Positions 41,791 through 49,788 of a stretch of 64,000 nucleotides of DNA are shown here, one piece after another. The translations under genes and the position numbers were made by a program. A model generated the notes under the pieces. That model did no database searches. It saw only the letters and a program-made list of their open reading frames with translations, and was not told the origin of the DNA. Source of the stretch: Dactylosporangium sp040689395 (GTDB lineage Bacteria > Actinomycetota > Actinomycetes > Mycobacteriales > Micromonosporaceae); the NCBI RefSeq assembly GCF_040689395.1, contig NZ_JBFAZX010000007.1:261515-325514 (forward strand), written 5' to 3'. Each line of letters begins with the position of its first letter. Within the stretch, counting starts at the first letter, position 1.

Positions 41791-42383
41791 CGGACGCGAT
41801 GCCACGGCCCAGGCGTGGCGCGGCGGTGTGGGGCGCCTTCGTGGCGCTCGCCGGCGCGCTCGCGCTGTGGCCGGCGTCCGCGCAGGCACGTGACATCGTG
41901 GTGGTGTCGGTCGATCCGGCCGACGCCACCGCGCTGTCGGCCACACCGACCGAGATCGTGCTCACCTGCACCGGGCCGCCCGACGCCGACGCGTCGCACG
42001 TCACGGTGCGCGACGGCACGGGAAAGGCCCTCACCGCCGGCGTCGAGGCACGGGCCGTCGGTAGCACGCTGCACCTGCCGGTCACGTTCACCACCAACGG
42101 TGACTTCACCGTCGTGTACCACGTGGTGCTCGCCAACGGCGACGACGCGGTGGGGGTGGCCCGGTTCAGTATCGGCACCGGCGTCGCGCCGTCGGTCCCG
42201 CCACGCAGCGTGCAGGACGACGAGCTCGCGTCGGCCACGGCACACCAGCACGGGGGCGTGGACCCGCTGGGTGGCACGCTGCTGCTGATCGACGTGCTCG
42301 TCGTGTTCGGCGCGGGGCTGCTGCTGATCAGCCGGCCCGGCCCGGTGCGGCGCCTGCGTCCCGGCCCGGCTCCGGAGGTCTGA
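41787..42383 (+). CDS. CopC-like exported protein with C-terminal membrane anchor
   Basis: 198 aa from GTG 41787, overlapping the previous stop. Signal peptide about residues 10-35 ending PASAQA; then a CopC-type beta sandwich (VVSVDPADATALSATPTEIVLTCTGP; SHVTVRDGTGKALTAG; FTTNGDFTVVYHVVLANGDD), a His-containing linker (TAHQHGGV), and a C-terminal helix LLLIDVLVVFGAGLLLI. CopC domains carry copper outside the membrane; the classic N-terminal His ligand is not obvious after the cleavage site. It closes the five-gene UnbV operon. CopC domains and chromoprotein apoproteins share an Ig-like fold, but this is CopC by sequence. Confidence 0.72.
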   Translation: MTDAMPRPRRGAAVWGAFVALAGALALWPASAQARDIVVVSVDPADATALSATPTEIVLTCTGPPDADASHVTVRDGTGKALTAGVEARAVGSTLHLPVTFTTNGDFTVVYHVVLANGDDAVGVARFSIGTGVAPSVPPRSVQDDELASATAHQHGGVDPLGGTLLLIDVLVVFGAGLLLISRPGPVRRLRPGPAPEV

Positions 42384-42396
42384 TCGACCAGGATAC

Positions 42397-42430
42397 AAGA
42401 GAAGCCCGGCCTCCCGGCTGGGCTTCTCTT
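42397..42430. terminator. Bidirectional terminator
   Basis: 11-bp stem AAGAGAAGCCC (42397-42407) with 42420-42430 and a 12-base loop, with A and T runs at its flanks in both directions; it serves both the CopC-like gene and the thioesterase gene that faces it. Confidence 0.85.
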
Positions 42431-42492
42431 CGTGTCACCGCCGATCCGATCGGCGCCCGGCCGACCGTCCACACTGGATCCGGCAGTCGCGC

Positions 42493-42933
42493 TCAGGCGC
42501 GCCGGTCGGTGGTGAACGGCTGCAGCGCGCGCAGCAGAGCCTCAGGGATCCGGCTCGGCTGGGTCTGCGTGTTCGGGCCGCGCATGCACGCGACCCGCTG
42601 TCCGCCGCGCGCCACCAGGGTTTCCCCGCCGCCGGGGTCGAGGCGGACGTAGTCGAACCTGAACTCTATCTGGGTCTGTGCCAGGTCCGTCAGGTACATG
42701 CGGATCGCGAGCTCGTCGAACGCGGTGATCTCGGCGAAGAACTCGCAATGCACCTTGAGCGTGAACAGTTTCAGGTCCTGGCGCAGGTCGTCGAGCACGT
42801 CCGGTGCGTGCAGTTTCAGGAACATCTCACGGCACCGGCCCTGCCAGCGCAGGTAGTTCACGTAGTACACGTTGCCCACGATGTTGGTCTCTTCGAAGCC
42901 AACCGTGTGCGGGTGCTCGAAATACTTGTCCAT
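42493..42933 (-). CDS. Enediyne thioesterase (TEBC, SgcE10/CalE7 type)
   Basis: 146 aa hot-dog-fold enzyme. The hallmark reads FEETNIVGNVYYVNYLRWQG followed by RCRE; Asn17 and Arg35 keep the spacing of the catalytic Asn and Arg known in CalE7, and no acidic catalytic residue is expected in this family. It hydrolyses the polyene thioester from the PKSE ACP, giving a beta-keto acid that decarboxylates to the polyene seen in enediyne PKS studies. Essential cassette gene (E10). It lies 8 kb from PKSE on the opposite strand, monocistronic, with an 807-base upstream region before the AraC gene. Confidence 0.94.
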   Translation of the reverse strand: MDKYFEHPHTVGFEETNIVGNVYYVNYLRWQGRCREMFLKLHAPDVLDDLRQDLKLFTLKVHCEFFAEITAFDELAIRMYLTDLAQTQIEFRFDYVRLDPGGGETLVARGGQRVACMRGPNTQTQPSRIPEALLRALQPFTTDRRA

Positions 42934-43740
42934 GCCTAGGCACGCCCTTCACTCAGGACGGCGAACACCACTGGGTCCGACTGCCCACGCGCGGATGAAT
43001 GACGAGGTCCTCGAATCACGGGACCACCGGATATCGCCTTCTCCTTGGAGGATGTGCCCGGTGAGAATGCGTTGCCGGAATGCATTGAATGGGTCGGCGG
43101 CACAATTCGCCTTTCGTCACACGGGAATTGACGATCCTTCGCCCAATCTACGCAGCGAGCGGATGTCTGTCACCTTCAAACTTGCCGACGGCCATCACGG
43201 TGAGTGTTGATAGGGCCTTCCGCGACGTGCTGACCAGCAGGCCGGCGGCAACGGTACCAAGCGGAGGGGTATGGCGAAAGAGCGTGTCACCGGGCTCGGT
43301 GATCGGCGATTCGCGATGAGTACTATCGGTACCGGATCGTGCCGATATCCATGTCATGGTAATCCGCACGCACCCCCTCTGAAGAGGGAAAAGGCTGGCC
43401 GGGAGGGGTCGGGAGCGCGGGCTCGTGCCCGGCGTATCCGGGCCCGGCTGCGAGTGTTGTCTTCCGATCATCGCTCGGGTAGCCTCGGCGCCAGGCAATC
43501 AAGCAATTTACGAGGTTGACTGCATGTGATCCATGCAGCAGCCTTTAGCGGGATGGCTCGCTGCTTCTGCAAATAGGTTGTCGGTCCTCTGTGGGGCCGA
43601 ACGAGCGGATTCTGGCAATTCTCTTCACAGCGGTCAAGTGTCCCGCCGGTCGTGTTTCCGACCCGACTCGGGCGTTGCATTCACCTGAATCCCATCACGC
43701 CGGACACATTGCAAGTATTCGGAGCCTATCAGGGGGCGTC
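42934..43740. promoter_or_regulatory. Long divergent regulatory region (thioesterase / AraC)
   Basis: 807 bases without a credible gene; several short open frames lack ribosome-binding sites and family features. It contains lower-GC patches (around 43060-43150 and 43500-43640) and a 7-bp inverted repeat CTGCATG-TGATC-CATGCAG at 43520-43538, about 200 bases before the AraC start. The thioesterase and AraC genes diverge from it. Confidence 0.5.
43520..43538. promoter_or_regulatory. Inverted repeat, possible operator
   Basis: CTGCATG and CATGCAG around TGATC. Symmetry and the AT-leaning flank suggest a protein-binding site, possibly autoregulatory for the AraC-type gene, although AraC sites are more often direct repeats. 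Confidence 0.35.
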
Positions 43741-44574
43741 ATGGAACTCTCGGTCGACAAAATCTCGGACAGCCCGATTGAACAAGCCGTGGAACGCGCC
43801 ATCGTCACCATGAACCAGAACCTCGGGGAGCGGTTGACGGTGGACGACTTAGCCCGCGCAGCGATGTTCAGCAAGTTCCACTTCACCAGGATCTTCCAGC
43901 GGACCACCGGAGTCTCGCCGGGGCGGTTCCTCTCGGCCCTGCGCCTGCAGCAGGCGAAGCGGCTGCTCGTGTCGACCTCGCTCAGCGTCGCTGACATCAG
44001 CATGAGCGTCGGCTACAACAGCGTCGGCACCTTCAGCTCGCGGTTCAGCCGGAGCGTCGGCATGCCGCCGACGGTGTACCGGCAGCGCGCGGGCTTCGCC
44101 GAGCAGATCCGCACCGGTCCCGCGCTCGCCGCCGGGCAGTCCTCGACCGCGCAGGTCCACGGATGGGTCTGGCCACCGCACAGCGACCGCGACGGGCTTA
44201 CCTTCGTCGGGCTGTTTCCTGACCGTATCCCGGAAGGCCAGCCGATTCGCTGCGCCGTGCTCACCCGGCCCGGGCGCTACCAGTTCGACGCGATCCCCCC
44301 GGGCACGTGGTACGTCCTGGCCCAGTCGATCGCCGACGACGACGCCAACGCGAACCTCGACCCACTGAACCCCCGGGTCTGTGTGGCGACGTTCGGTCCG
44401 CTCGTGGTCGGCAGGGACACGACGATCCGTGCGGACCTGGCGCTCAAACCGGTCCGGTTCCTCGACCCGCCGGTGCTGCTCGCGCTGCTGGACGCCCGCA
44501 AGCTGGCCATGGCGCGGGTGAAGTCCGAGATGGCCCGGCTGCCCGTGATGGCCGCCGGCCAGACCGCGGCGTAG
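43741..44574 (+). CDS. AraC-family transcriptional regulator
   Basis: 277 aa from ATG 43741 with AGGGGG ahead. The DNA-binding domain is N-terminal (residues about 15-115), with two helix-turn-helix units: RLTVDDLARAAMFSKFHFTRIFQRTTGVSPGRFL and VSTSLSVADISMSVGYNSVGTFSSRFSRSVGMPPTVYR. The C-terminal 160 aa is a sensor-like domain (GRYQFDAIPPGTWYVLAQS, carrying acidic DDDANANLDPL). Reverse domain order (HTH first) is less common for AraC but known. It is followed after nine bases by the AhpD-like gene, so both are one transcript; it likely regulates cluster genes. Confidence 0.85.
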   Translation: MELSVDKISDSPIEQAVERAIVTMNQNLGERLTVDDLARAAMFSKFHFTRIFQRTTGVSPGRFLSALRLQQAKRLLVSTSLSVADISMSVGYNSVGTFSSRFSRSVGMPPTVYRQRAGFAEQIRTGPALAAGQSSTAQVHGWVWPPHSDRDGLTFVGLFPDRIPEGQPIRCAVLTRPGRYQFDAIPPGTWYVLAQSIADDDANANLDPLNPRVCVATFGPLVVGRDTTIRADLALKPVRFLDPPVLLALLDARKLAMARVKSEMARLPVMAAGQTAA

Positions 44575-44583
44575 ACGTCCGCC

Positions 44584-45660
44584 ATGGGCGCGTTGCTCAG
44601 CCGTGCCACGAGGCGTGGCACGCTGGCGCAGGTCCGGCACGTCACGCCCGTCCACCCGGCGGCCGCACGCGGGCTGGTGGCCGAGGTCTACCGGCAGGTC
44701 GAACGGGACTTCGGCATGCTGGCCCCGCCGATCAGCCTGCATTCGCCGGCGCCCGACGTCATGGCGGCGGCCTGGCTGATCCTGCGGGAGTCCCTGCTGG
44801 CCACCCGGCGCGCGCCGCGCGCCGCCAAGGAGGCGGTCGCGGCGGCGGTGTCCGTGGCCAACGCCTGCCCGTACTGCGCCGACGTGCACAGCGCCACGCT
44901 CAGCGGGTTGGTCCGCTCGCGCGACGCGATGGCCATCGGCGCCGGACGCGCCGCGTCGGTCGGCGATCCGGTCCTGCGTTCCGTCGCCTCCTGGGCCGCC
45001 GGCAGCGCCGGTGCCGACGGGTCGGCACGGCACCCGCTCGCGGTGCCGGACGACGTCATGGCCGAGCTCGCGGCGGTCGCGGTGACGTTTCACTACCTGA
45101 ACCGTATGGTGAGCGTCTTCCTCCCCGAGTCGCCGATCCCGGCGCGGGTGCCGGCCGGGCTCCGCGGCGGTGTCCGGCGGCTGGTGGGCTGGACGATGGC
45201 GCCGACGGTCAGGCGCACCCGCCCGGCGGACGCCGCGGCGAAGCTGCTGCCGGACGCGCCGGTGCTGCCGGACCTGCCGTGGATGGCATCCTCGCCCGGT
45301 CTGGCCACGGCCTTCGCCCGTGCCGGCCGGACGATCGAGGCGGCCGGTGAACGCTCGGCCCCGCCCGCCGTGCGGGCCCTCGTGTCGGCCCGGCTGGCGC
45401 GATGGGACGGTGTGCCGCCCGGGATCAGCGCCGCCTGGGCGGACGAGTCCGTGGCACAGTTGCGCCCGCAGGATCGTCCGTCAGGCCGGCTGGCGCTGTT
45501 GACCGCGTTCGCCGCGTACCAGGTCGGTCCGACGGTGGTGGCGGATTTCCGCCGCGCGCACCCTGAGGATCGGGCGCTCGTCGAGCTGACGTCGTGGGCC
45601 TCGATGGCGGCCGCACGACGCATCGGCAGCTGGATGGTGACGCACCAGCGCGTGGAGTGA
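44584..45660 (+). CDS. Large AhpD/carboxymuconolactone decarboxylase-like protein, copy 2
   Basis: 358 aa from ATG 44584. Same design as the protein at 35568: HVTPVHPAAARGLVAEVYRQVERDFG, then the redox motif NACPYCADVHSATLSG, VTFHYLNRMVSVF and a C-terminal repeat-like helical half ending LLTAFAAYQVGPTVVADFRRAHPED. Identity with copy 1 is moderate, so the duplication is old and both are kept. It is co-transcribed behind the AraC regulator, suggesting it is produced under cluster control. Confidence 0.75.
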   Translation: MGALLSRATRRGTLAQVRHVTPVHPAAARGLVAEVYRQVERDFGMLAPPISLHSPAPDVMAAAWLILRESLLATRRAPRAAKEAVAAAVSVANACPYCADVHSATLSGLVRSRDAMAIGAGRAASVGDPVLRSVASWAAGSAGADGSARHPLAVPDDVMAELAAVAVTFHYLNRMVSVFLPESPIPARVPAGLRGGVRRLVGWTMAPTVRRTRPADAAAKLLPDAPVLPDLPWMASSPGLATAFARAGRTIEAAGERSAPPAVRALVSARLARWDGVPPGISAAWADESVAQLRPQDRPSGRLALLTAFAAYQVGPTVVADFRRAHPEDRALVELTSWASMAAARRIGSWMVTHQRVE

Positions 45661-46013
45661 CCCGATGCCAAGTGACCTGATGCCGCTGACCCGATGCCGT
45701 AGCGGGCCTGCCGGTGTGAGACGTCGTGGCTGGTCAGCCGCACGCGAGTTCGGGTCGCAACCTCGAAGACGGCGAATTCCCATCTTCCGTAGGAAAATAG
45801 TGCTGAGGGTGGGAATCCAGGCCGAATGCCGATGCATCAGTCGATATTCGGGCGAGGTTAACTTATAGATGCATACCAATTTTGTGTTTTACGGCAGTCA
45901 GCGTGCTGATAGTTCAGCGCGTCGTCGGTGATGTCGATCTCCGTCTAGGTCTCGCCGGTCGCCTGCTCTAAGATCGGCGCCATGCGAGTCGTGGTCGCGG
46001 ATGAGGGAGCTCA
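45661..46013. other. AT-richer intergenic region before MerR
   Basis: 353 bases. The middle (45770-45900) is distinctly lower in G+C than the window, with GATGCATC near 45830, a second GATGCAT near 45869 and TTAACTTATAGATG nearby. It probably holds the MerR promoter; I see no gene and no strong terminator. Confidence 0.4.
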
Positions 46014-46661
46014 ATGCGCATATCGGACCTTAGTAGGCAGGGTGGCCTCTCCGTTGCTACGATCAAGTTTTACCTGCGTGAGGGGCTGTTGCCTCCAGGA
46101 ACGCCGACAGCCCGTAACCAGACCAGATATGACGAGACCCATGTGCGGCGTCTCGCGCTGATCCGGGCGTTCACCCAAATCGGCGGCCTCGAGCTGACCT
46201 TGGTCCGGGCACTGCTGAGTGCCATCGACAACCAGCGGCTGCCGCTGCCGGACCTCTACGAACTCGTTGACCGGACGCTGTCGCCGCAGGAGCGGTCGGC
46301 GAACGGTGACGGCGATGTGGCGCTCGCCCGGTCGGACGTGGACGCGTTCCTCGACGAACGTCATTGGAAGGTCAAGCCCGACGCTCCCGGCCGGGACCGG
46401 CTGGCCCTGGTGCTGTCGACCCTTCGACGTCTGGGATGTGAGTGCGACATCGGGTTCTTCACCGAGTATGCCGAGGCTGCTGAACGCATGGCCGTCCAGG
46501 AGCTCGACCTGCTGCGTTGCGACGGCGAAGCCGACGACCGGGCGGCCGCCGTGGTGCGCACGGTCCTGCTGGAGGCGGCCATGTCCGCCATCCGGCGGAT
46601 GGCCCAGGAACACCACGTCGTCACCCGGTTCGGCCACACCGCCGGAATCGAGCCCGCGTAG
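46014..46661 (+). CDS. MerR-family transcriptional regulator
   Basis: 215 aa from ATG 46014 (GGGAG upstream). N-terminal MerR winged HTH: MRISDLSRQGGLSVATIKFYLREG, RYDETHVRRLALIRAF, then a dimerisation helix and a C-terminal helical effector domain. Four-base spacing features of MerR promoters were not resolved. There is no Cys cluster typical of metal sensors, only CECD in the effector part (LRRLGCECDIGFF), so a drug- or multidrug-sensing type is more likely. It is transcribed alone, next to the degraded region 46662-47332. It probably senses a cluster metabolite, by inference. Confidence 0.82.
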   Translation: MRISDLSRQGGLSVATIKFYLREGLLPPGTPTARNQTRYDETHVRRLALIRAFTQIGGLELTLVRALLSAIDNQRLPLPDLYELVDRTLSPQERSANGDGDVALARSDVDAFLDERHWKVKPDAPGRDRLALVLSTLRRLGCECDIGFFTEYAEAAERMAVQELDLLRCDGEADDRAAAVVRTVLLEAAMSAIRRMAQEHHVVTRFGHTAGIEPA

Positions 46662-47332
46662 CCCGCCGTCCGGGCCGGTCGAGCATCGTCCGCCATGCCG
46701 CTCGAGCTCCCGCAGCCCAGTGCCGGCGGGGCTGCCGTCGTCGGCCACATGGAGCTCCCTTGTCGTCATCTCGCGATGGAATGCAACATCAGCCTGCGCG
46801 TTGAGTGTCGGGCAACGAAGGCCAGATGGCCACTTCGAAAATGCGGTGTTGGGTCGTGCAGGCGGGCCGCTCCCGGCCCGCGGCAGGACCGGACGGCGTG
46901 GCCGAGGGCGCGGGGTGCGGGACCGGCCCGGAAACGGGGTGGGTGGCTGCGCCGAGCACGGCGCCACAGGCCGGGAACACGGCCGGGAACACGGGCGGGA
47001 ACACGGGCCGGGAAGCGGGGTGTGCGCTCGGGCGTGTGCCGAGGGACGCGGGCCCAGGCGCCTGGCCCAGGCCGGCCCGGCGCGCTGTGCCGGCCCGACC
47101 CATGCGCTGGAACCATGCGCTGGAACCATGCCGGTCACACCCGCAGACGACATCGACACCGATGTCCGGGCCACCGATGCCCGGGCCCGCCCGGCGCCTG
47201 CACCTCGCCTCGCTGCGGCACCACCTCGACACGAGTCCGAACGCTCGTCGCCGCGCCGCTGACGGGTGGACATCCGTCTGCGGCACCCGTGCCCGGCTGG
47301 CCGGCGAGCCAGCGGCCCGCCGGCACGGCACG
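46662..47332. other. Non-coding, repeat-bearing region
   Basis: 671 bases with no gene that I can support; all long frames here are extensions of shadows. It contains the 12-base tandem repeat at 46971-47020 and a short CATGCGCTGGAAC direct repeat near 47100-47126. It separates the MerR gene from the convergent GMC oxidoreductase gene. Confidence 0.5.
46971..47020. repeat. Short tandem repeat, unit CCGGGAACACGG
   Basis: Four imperfect head-to-tail copies of a 12-13-base unit (the last one degenerate to CCGGGAAGCGGGG). Units are adjacent with no spacers, so it is a minisatellite-like tract, not a CRISPR array. Confidence 0.7.
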
Positions 47333-48970
47333 TCAGAGGTGGCGGGCGACCGCTCGCCGGCCCGCGGTCTCGCCGTCCGGCGACGGCGCGCCGTAGCTGA
47401 CCTCGACGCCACGCTCCCGGGCCGCCTGGACGATGCCTGGCATGGCGCGTTCGGCGAGCGCCGCGATCGTCGAGGCGGGGTTGACCGTCAGGGCGCCCGG
47501 CACCGCCGAGCCGTCGGTGACGAAGATGCCGGGATGCCCGCGCAGCTCGTGCCGGTCGTCCAGCGCCGAGGTCGCCGGGTCGTCGCCGATCCGGCACGAT
47601 GCGAGCGGGTGCACCGTGTAGGCGCCGACAAGGTCGTTGGTCCAGGGCATCACCCGGGACAGCCCGTCGCGTTCCAGGATGTCCTTGATGTCGGCGTCGG
47701 CGAGCGACCAGCCGCGCTGGGTGTTCGCGGTCGGCCGGTACCGCAGCGACCCGTGACCGAGCATCTGCTGCGAGAAGCGGTGGGCGTTGCCGGTCTCGGG
47801 CGGCGGACCGAAGACCCCCTCGTTGTCGTCCTCGGACATGATGAAGATCGTCAACCAGGACTGCCAGCGGCGCAGCATCTCCTTCTTGCCCATGCCGAAC
47901 CATGCCGGACCGTCCGTGTCGGGCACCTGCGCCAGGATCGTCCCGAGCGCGGGCGGGAAGTAGAGCTGCTCCAGCGAGTACCTCTCGAATTCCGGCAGCG
48001 AGGCATCCAGGCGGTCCCAGCTCGCCACGGTAGGCCCGCGGCCGATCTGGTACGCCTCGTAGGCCCGGCCGTCGCGACGCGACAGCCCCAGCACGTCGCG
48101 GACGCGGTCCTCGTCGAACACGGCGGTGTTCAGGCGCTCGCCGTTGCCCGAGAAGTACCGGCCGACGGCGTGCGGCATCGGGCCCAGCGCGCTCTCGGAA
48201 CGCTGCAGGATCACCGGCGTAGCTCCGGCGCCCGCCGCCAGCACCACGATCTTGGCATCGATCGTTCCCGTGTCGTGCAGGATGCGATAGTCCTCCGCGT
48301 CGACGATGCGGTAGCGCACGCGATAGCTGCCGTCGTCGTTGCGGGAGATGTCCTGCACCTCGTGCAACGGCCGGATCTCAGCCCCGTGCGCCACGGCCGC
48401 CGGCAGGTAGTTCAGCAGCAGCGACCGCTTGGCGTCGAACCGGCAGCCGGCCATCATCCAGTTGCAGTTGGTGCACTCGTCCACGTCGATCGCCGAGGGT
48501 GCCGGGTTCGCGGTGCGCCCGGCGTGGCGGCAGGCGGCGGCGAACAGGCCTCCGCCGTACGGCACCTTGTCCCAGGTCTGCTGGGTGATCGGCAGCGCCT
48601 CGGCGATCTTGTCGTACCAGGGGTCCAGCGTGTCGCGGGAGATCGACGCCGGCCACATCCGCCGTCCGATGCTGCCGTGGCGCTCGAAGACGAAACGCGG
48701 TGCCCGCGGCATCGTGGCGAAGTAGACGACGCTGCCGCCGCCCACGCAGTTGCCACCGAGCACGCTCATGCCGTCGCCGATGACGAAGTCGAACGCGCGG
48801 GTGTATGACGAGCCCAGCTTGAAGTCGTGGTCGAACTCGTCGGCCCGCAGCCAGGGCCCACGTTCGAGGACGGTGACCCGCGCCCCGCCGGCGGCCAGGT
48901 GGTAGGCGGCGATCGCGCCGCCGAAACCGCTGCCGATGACCAGGACGTCGGTCGATTCGATGCTCGTCAT
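47333..48970 (-). CDS. GMC-type FAD oxidoreductase (enediyne E9-like)
   Basis: 545 aa. FAD-binding start VLVIGSGFGGAIAAYHLAAGGARVTVLERGPWL; GMC/cholesterol-oxidase-like marks GGNCVGGGSVVYFATMPRAP, DECTNCNWMMAGC (a Cys cluster Cys-x2-Cys-x5-Cys), and the C-terminal FAD/active-site segment HPLASCRIGDDP...TDGSAVPGALTVNPASTIAALAERA. Nine-membered enediyne clusters carry an oxidoreductase of this type (E9) thought to act on the core; I assign by family and context. Its ATG overlaps the stop of the upstream DUF5987 gene (ATGA), as in gluconate dehydrogenase-like two-subunit systems. Confidence 0.87.
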   Translation of the reverse strand: MTSIESTDVLVIGSGFGGAIAAYHLAAGGARVTVLERGPWLRADEFDHDFKLGSSYTRAFDFVIGDGMSVLGGNCVGGGSVVYFATMPRAPRFVFERHGSIGRRMWPASISRDTLDPWYDKIAEALPITQQTWDKVPYGGGLFAAACRHAGRTANPAPSAIDVDECTNCNWMMAGCRFDAKRSLLLNYLPAAVAHGAEIRPLHEVQDISRNDDGSYRVRYRIVDAEDYRILHDTGTIDAKIVVLAAGAGATPVILQRSESALGPMPHAVGRYFSGNGERLNTAVFDEDRVRDVLGLSRRDGRAYEAYQIGRGPTVASWDRLDASLPEFERYSLEQLYFPPALGTILAQVPDTDGPAWFGMGKKEMLRRWQSWLTIFIMSEDDNEGVFGPPPETGNAHRFSQQMLGHGSLRYRPTANTQRGWSLADADIKDILERDGLSRVMPWTNDLVGAYTVHPLASCRIGDDPATSALDDRHELRGHPGIFVTDGSAVPGALTVNPASTIAALAERAMPGIVQAARERGVEVSYGAPSPDGETAGRRAVARHL

Positions 48971-49536
48971 GAGGGGCTACCCGTCGTTGTGGTGTTCGGG
49001 TGGAGGTCGGCCAGTTGCCGGCCGTAGGAGAAGTCGGGGAAACGCCAGAGACCGTCGGCGCCCGGTGTGGCGTAGCGCATCGCCAGCAGCCCGGGATGCC
49101 CGGCGGCGATCGCTTCGGCCGTATGCAGGTGCGGCGCGCTGTCGTAGGCCATGTTGCAGAACAGGGCCAGGCCCACCCACAGTTGCTTCTCCGGATGATC
49201 CGGCTGGGTGAGCTGCTGGACGAGTGCCGTGCGGTCCGTGAACGGCAGCGCCACGAACGGCGGGACGTCCGTGTCCAGCGATAGCCCGCGGTCTCGGGCG
49301 TAGTCCTCGGCGTGGATGTTGAGCGAAACCGCGATCGACTCCAGCGCGGGGGCGAGCCCGCCCGCAGGCAGCTCCAGCAGTTCGACGGCGCCGGCGGCCA
49401 CCGAGCCACCATCGCTGTCCACGCCCGCGATCGCCCGATCGTCGGGCGTGCGCTTCTCGCCGGGAATAATGGTGTCGGCGAATGCCTCGATCACCATGGT
49501 TCGATCCCGATACTGCGCCGAATCATCGGATTGCAC
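48967..49536 (-). CDS. DUF5987 protein, partner of the GMC oxidoreductase
   Basis: 189 aa from GTG 49536, chosen because AGGAGG lies six bases before it; a longer frame starts at 49608 without one. Features: MVIEAFADTIIPGEKRTPDD near the start, GLAPALESIAVSLN, PFVALPFTDRTALVQQL, and WVGLALFCNMAYDSAP. The layout recalls gluconate 2-dehydrogenase subunit 3, a small helper of GMC flavoproteins, and the ATGA overlap with the GMC gene supports a complex. It diverges from the UnbL-PKSE operon, so their promoters lie together in 49537-49788. Confidence 0.75.
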   Translation of the reverse strand: MQSDDSAQYRDRTMVIEAFADTIIPGEKRTPDDRAIAGVDSDGGSVAAGAVELLELPAGGLAPALESIAVSLNIHAEDYARDRGLSLDTDVPPFVALPFTDRTALVQQLTQPDHPEKQLWVGLALFCNMAYDSAPHLHTAEAIAAGHPGLLAMRYATPGADGLWRFPDFSYGRQLADLHPNTTTTGSPS

Positions 49537-49788
49537 GACTTTCCTCCTGTTCTTCGGCGGGCCGGTTCTCCCATTTGAACCGATGGCAGTCATCGTGTCC
49601 GTGCGCACGGCACCGGCTCACCTCCTGCGTTGCGCCCCTTGTCCGCAGGCGGTCGCGGCAGATCGTGGATCTCCGCACTTGCCACTATCCAGTTCGGGGC
49701 AACGGCCGCTCACCGCCGCATTGGAGGAGAAGTGTCTGGCCGCGACAAGGCGTAAAAATGGTCCAAGCAGCGTTGTCAGAGGAGCCCA

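Noticed and set aside
41787..42383. Candidate chromoprotein apoprotein
   Set aside because: The sequence is CopC-like with a C-terminal membrane helix; the paired disulfides of neocarzinostatin-type apoproteins are missing.
43271..43519. Small ORF in the thioesterase/AraC gap
   Set aside because: Arg/Ser-rich random composition, no ribosome-binding site; not distinguishable from chance.
46971..47020. Possible CRISPR-like repeats
   Set aside because: Units are directly adjacent with no unique spacers, and no cas genes are present.
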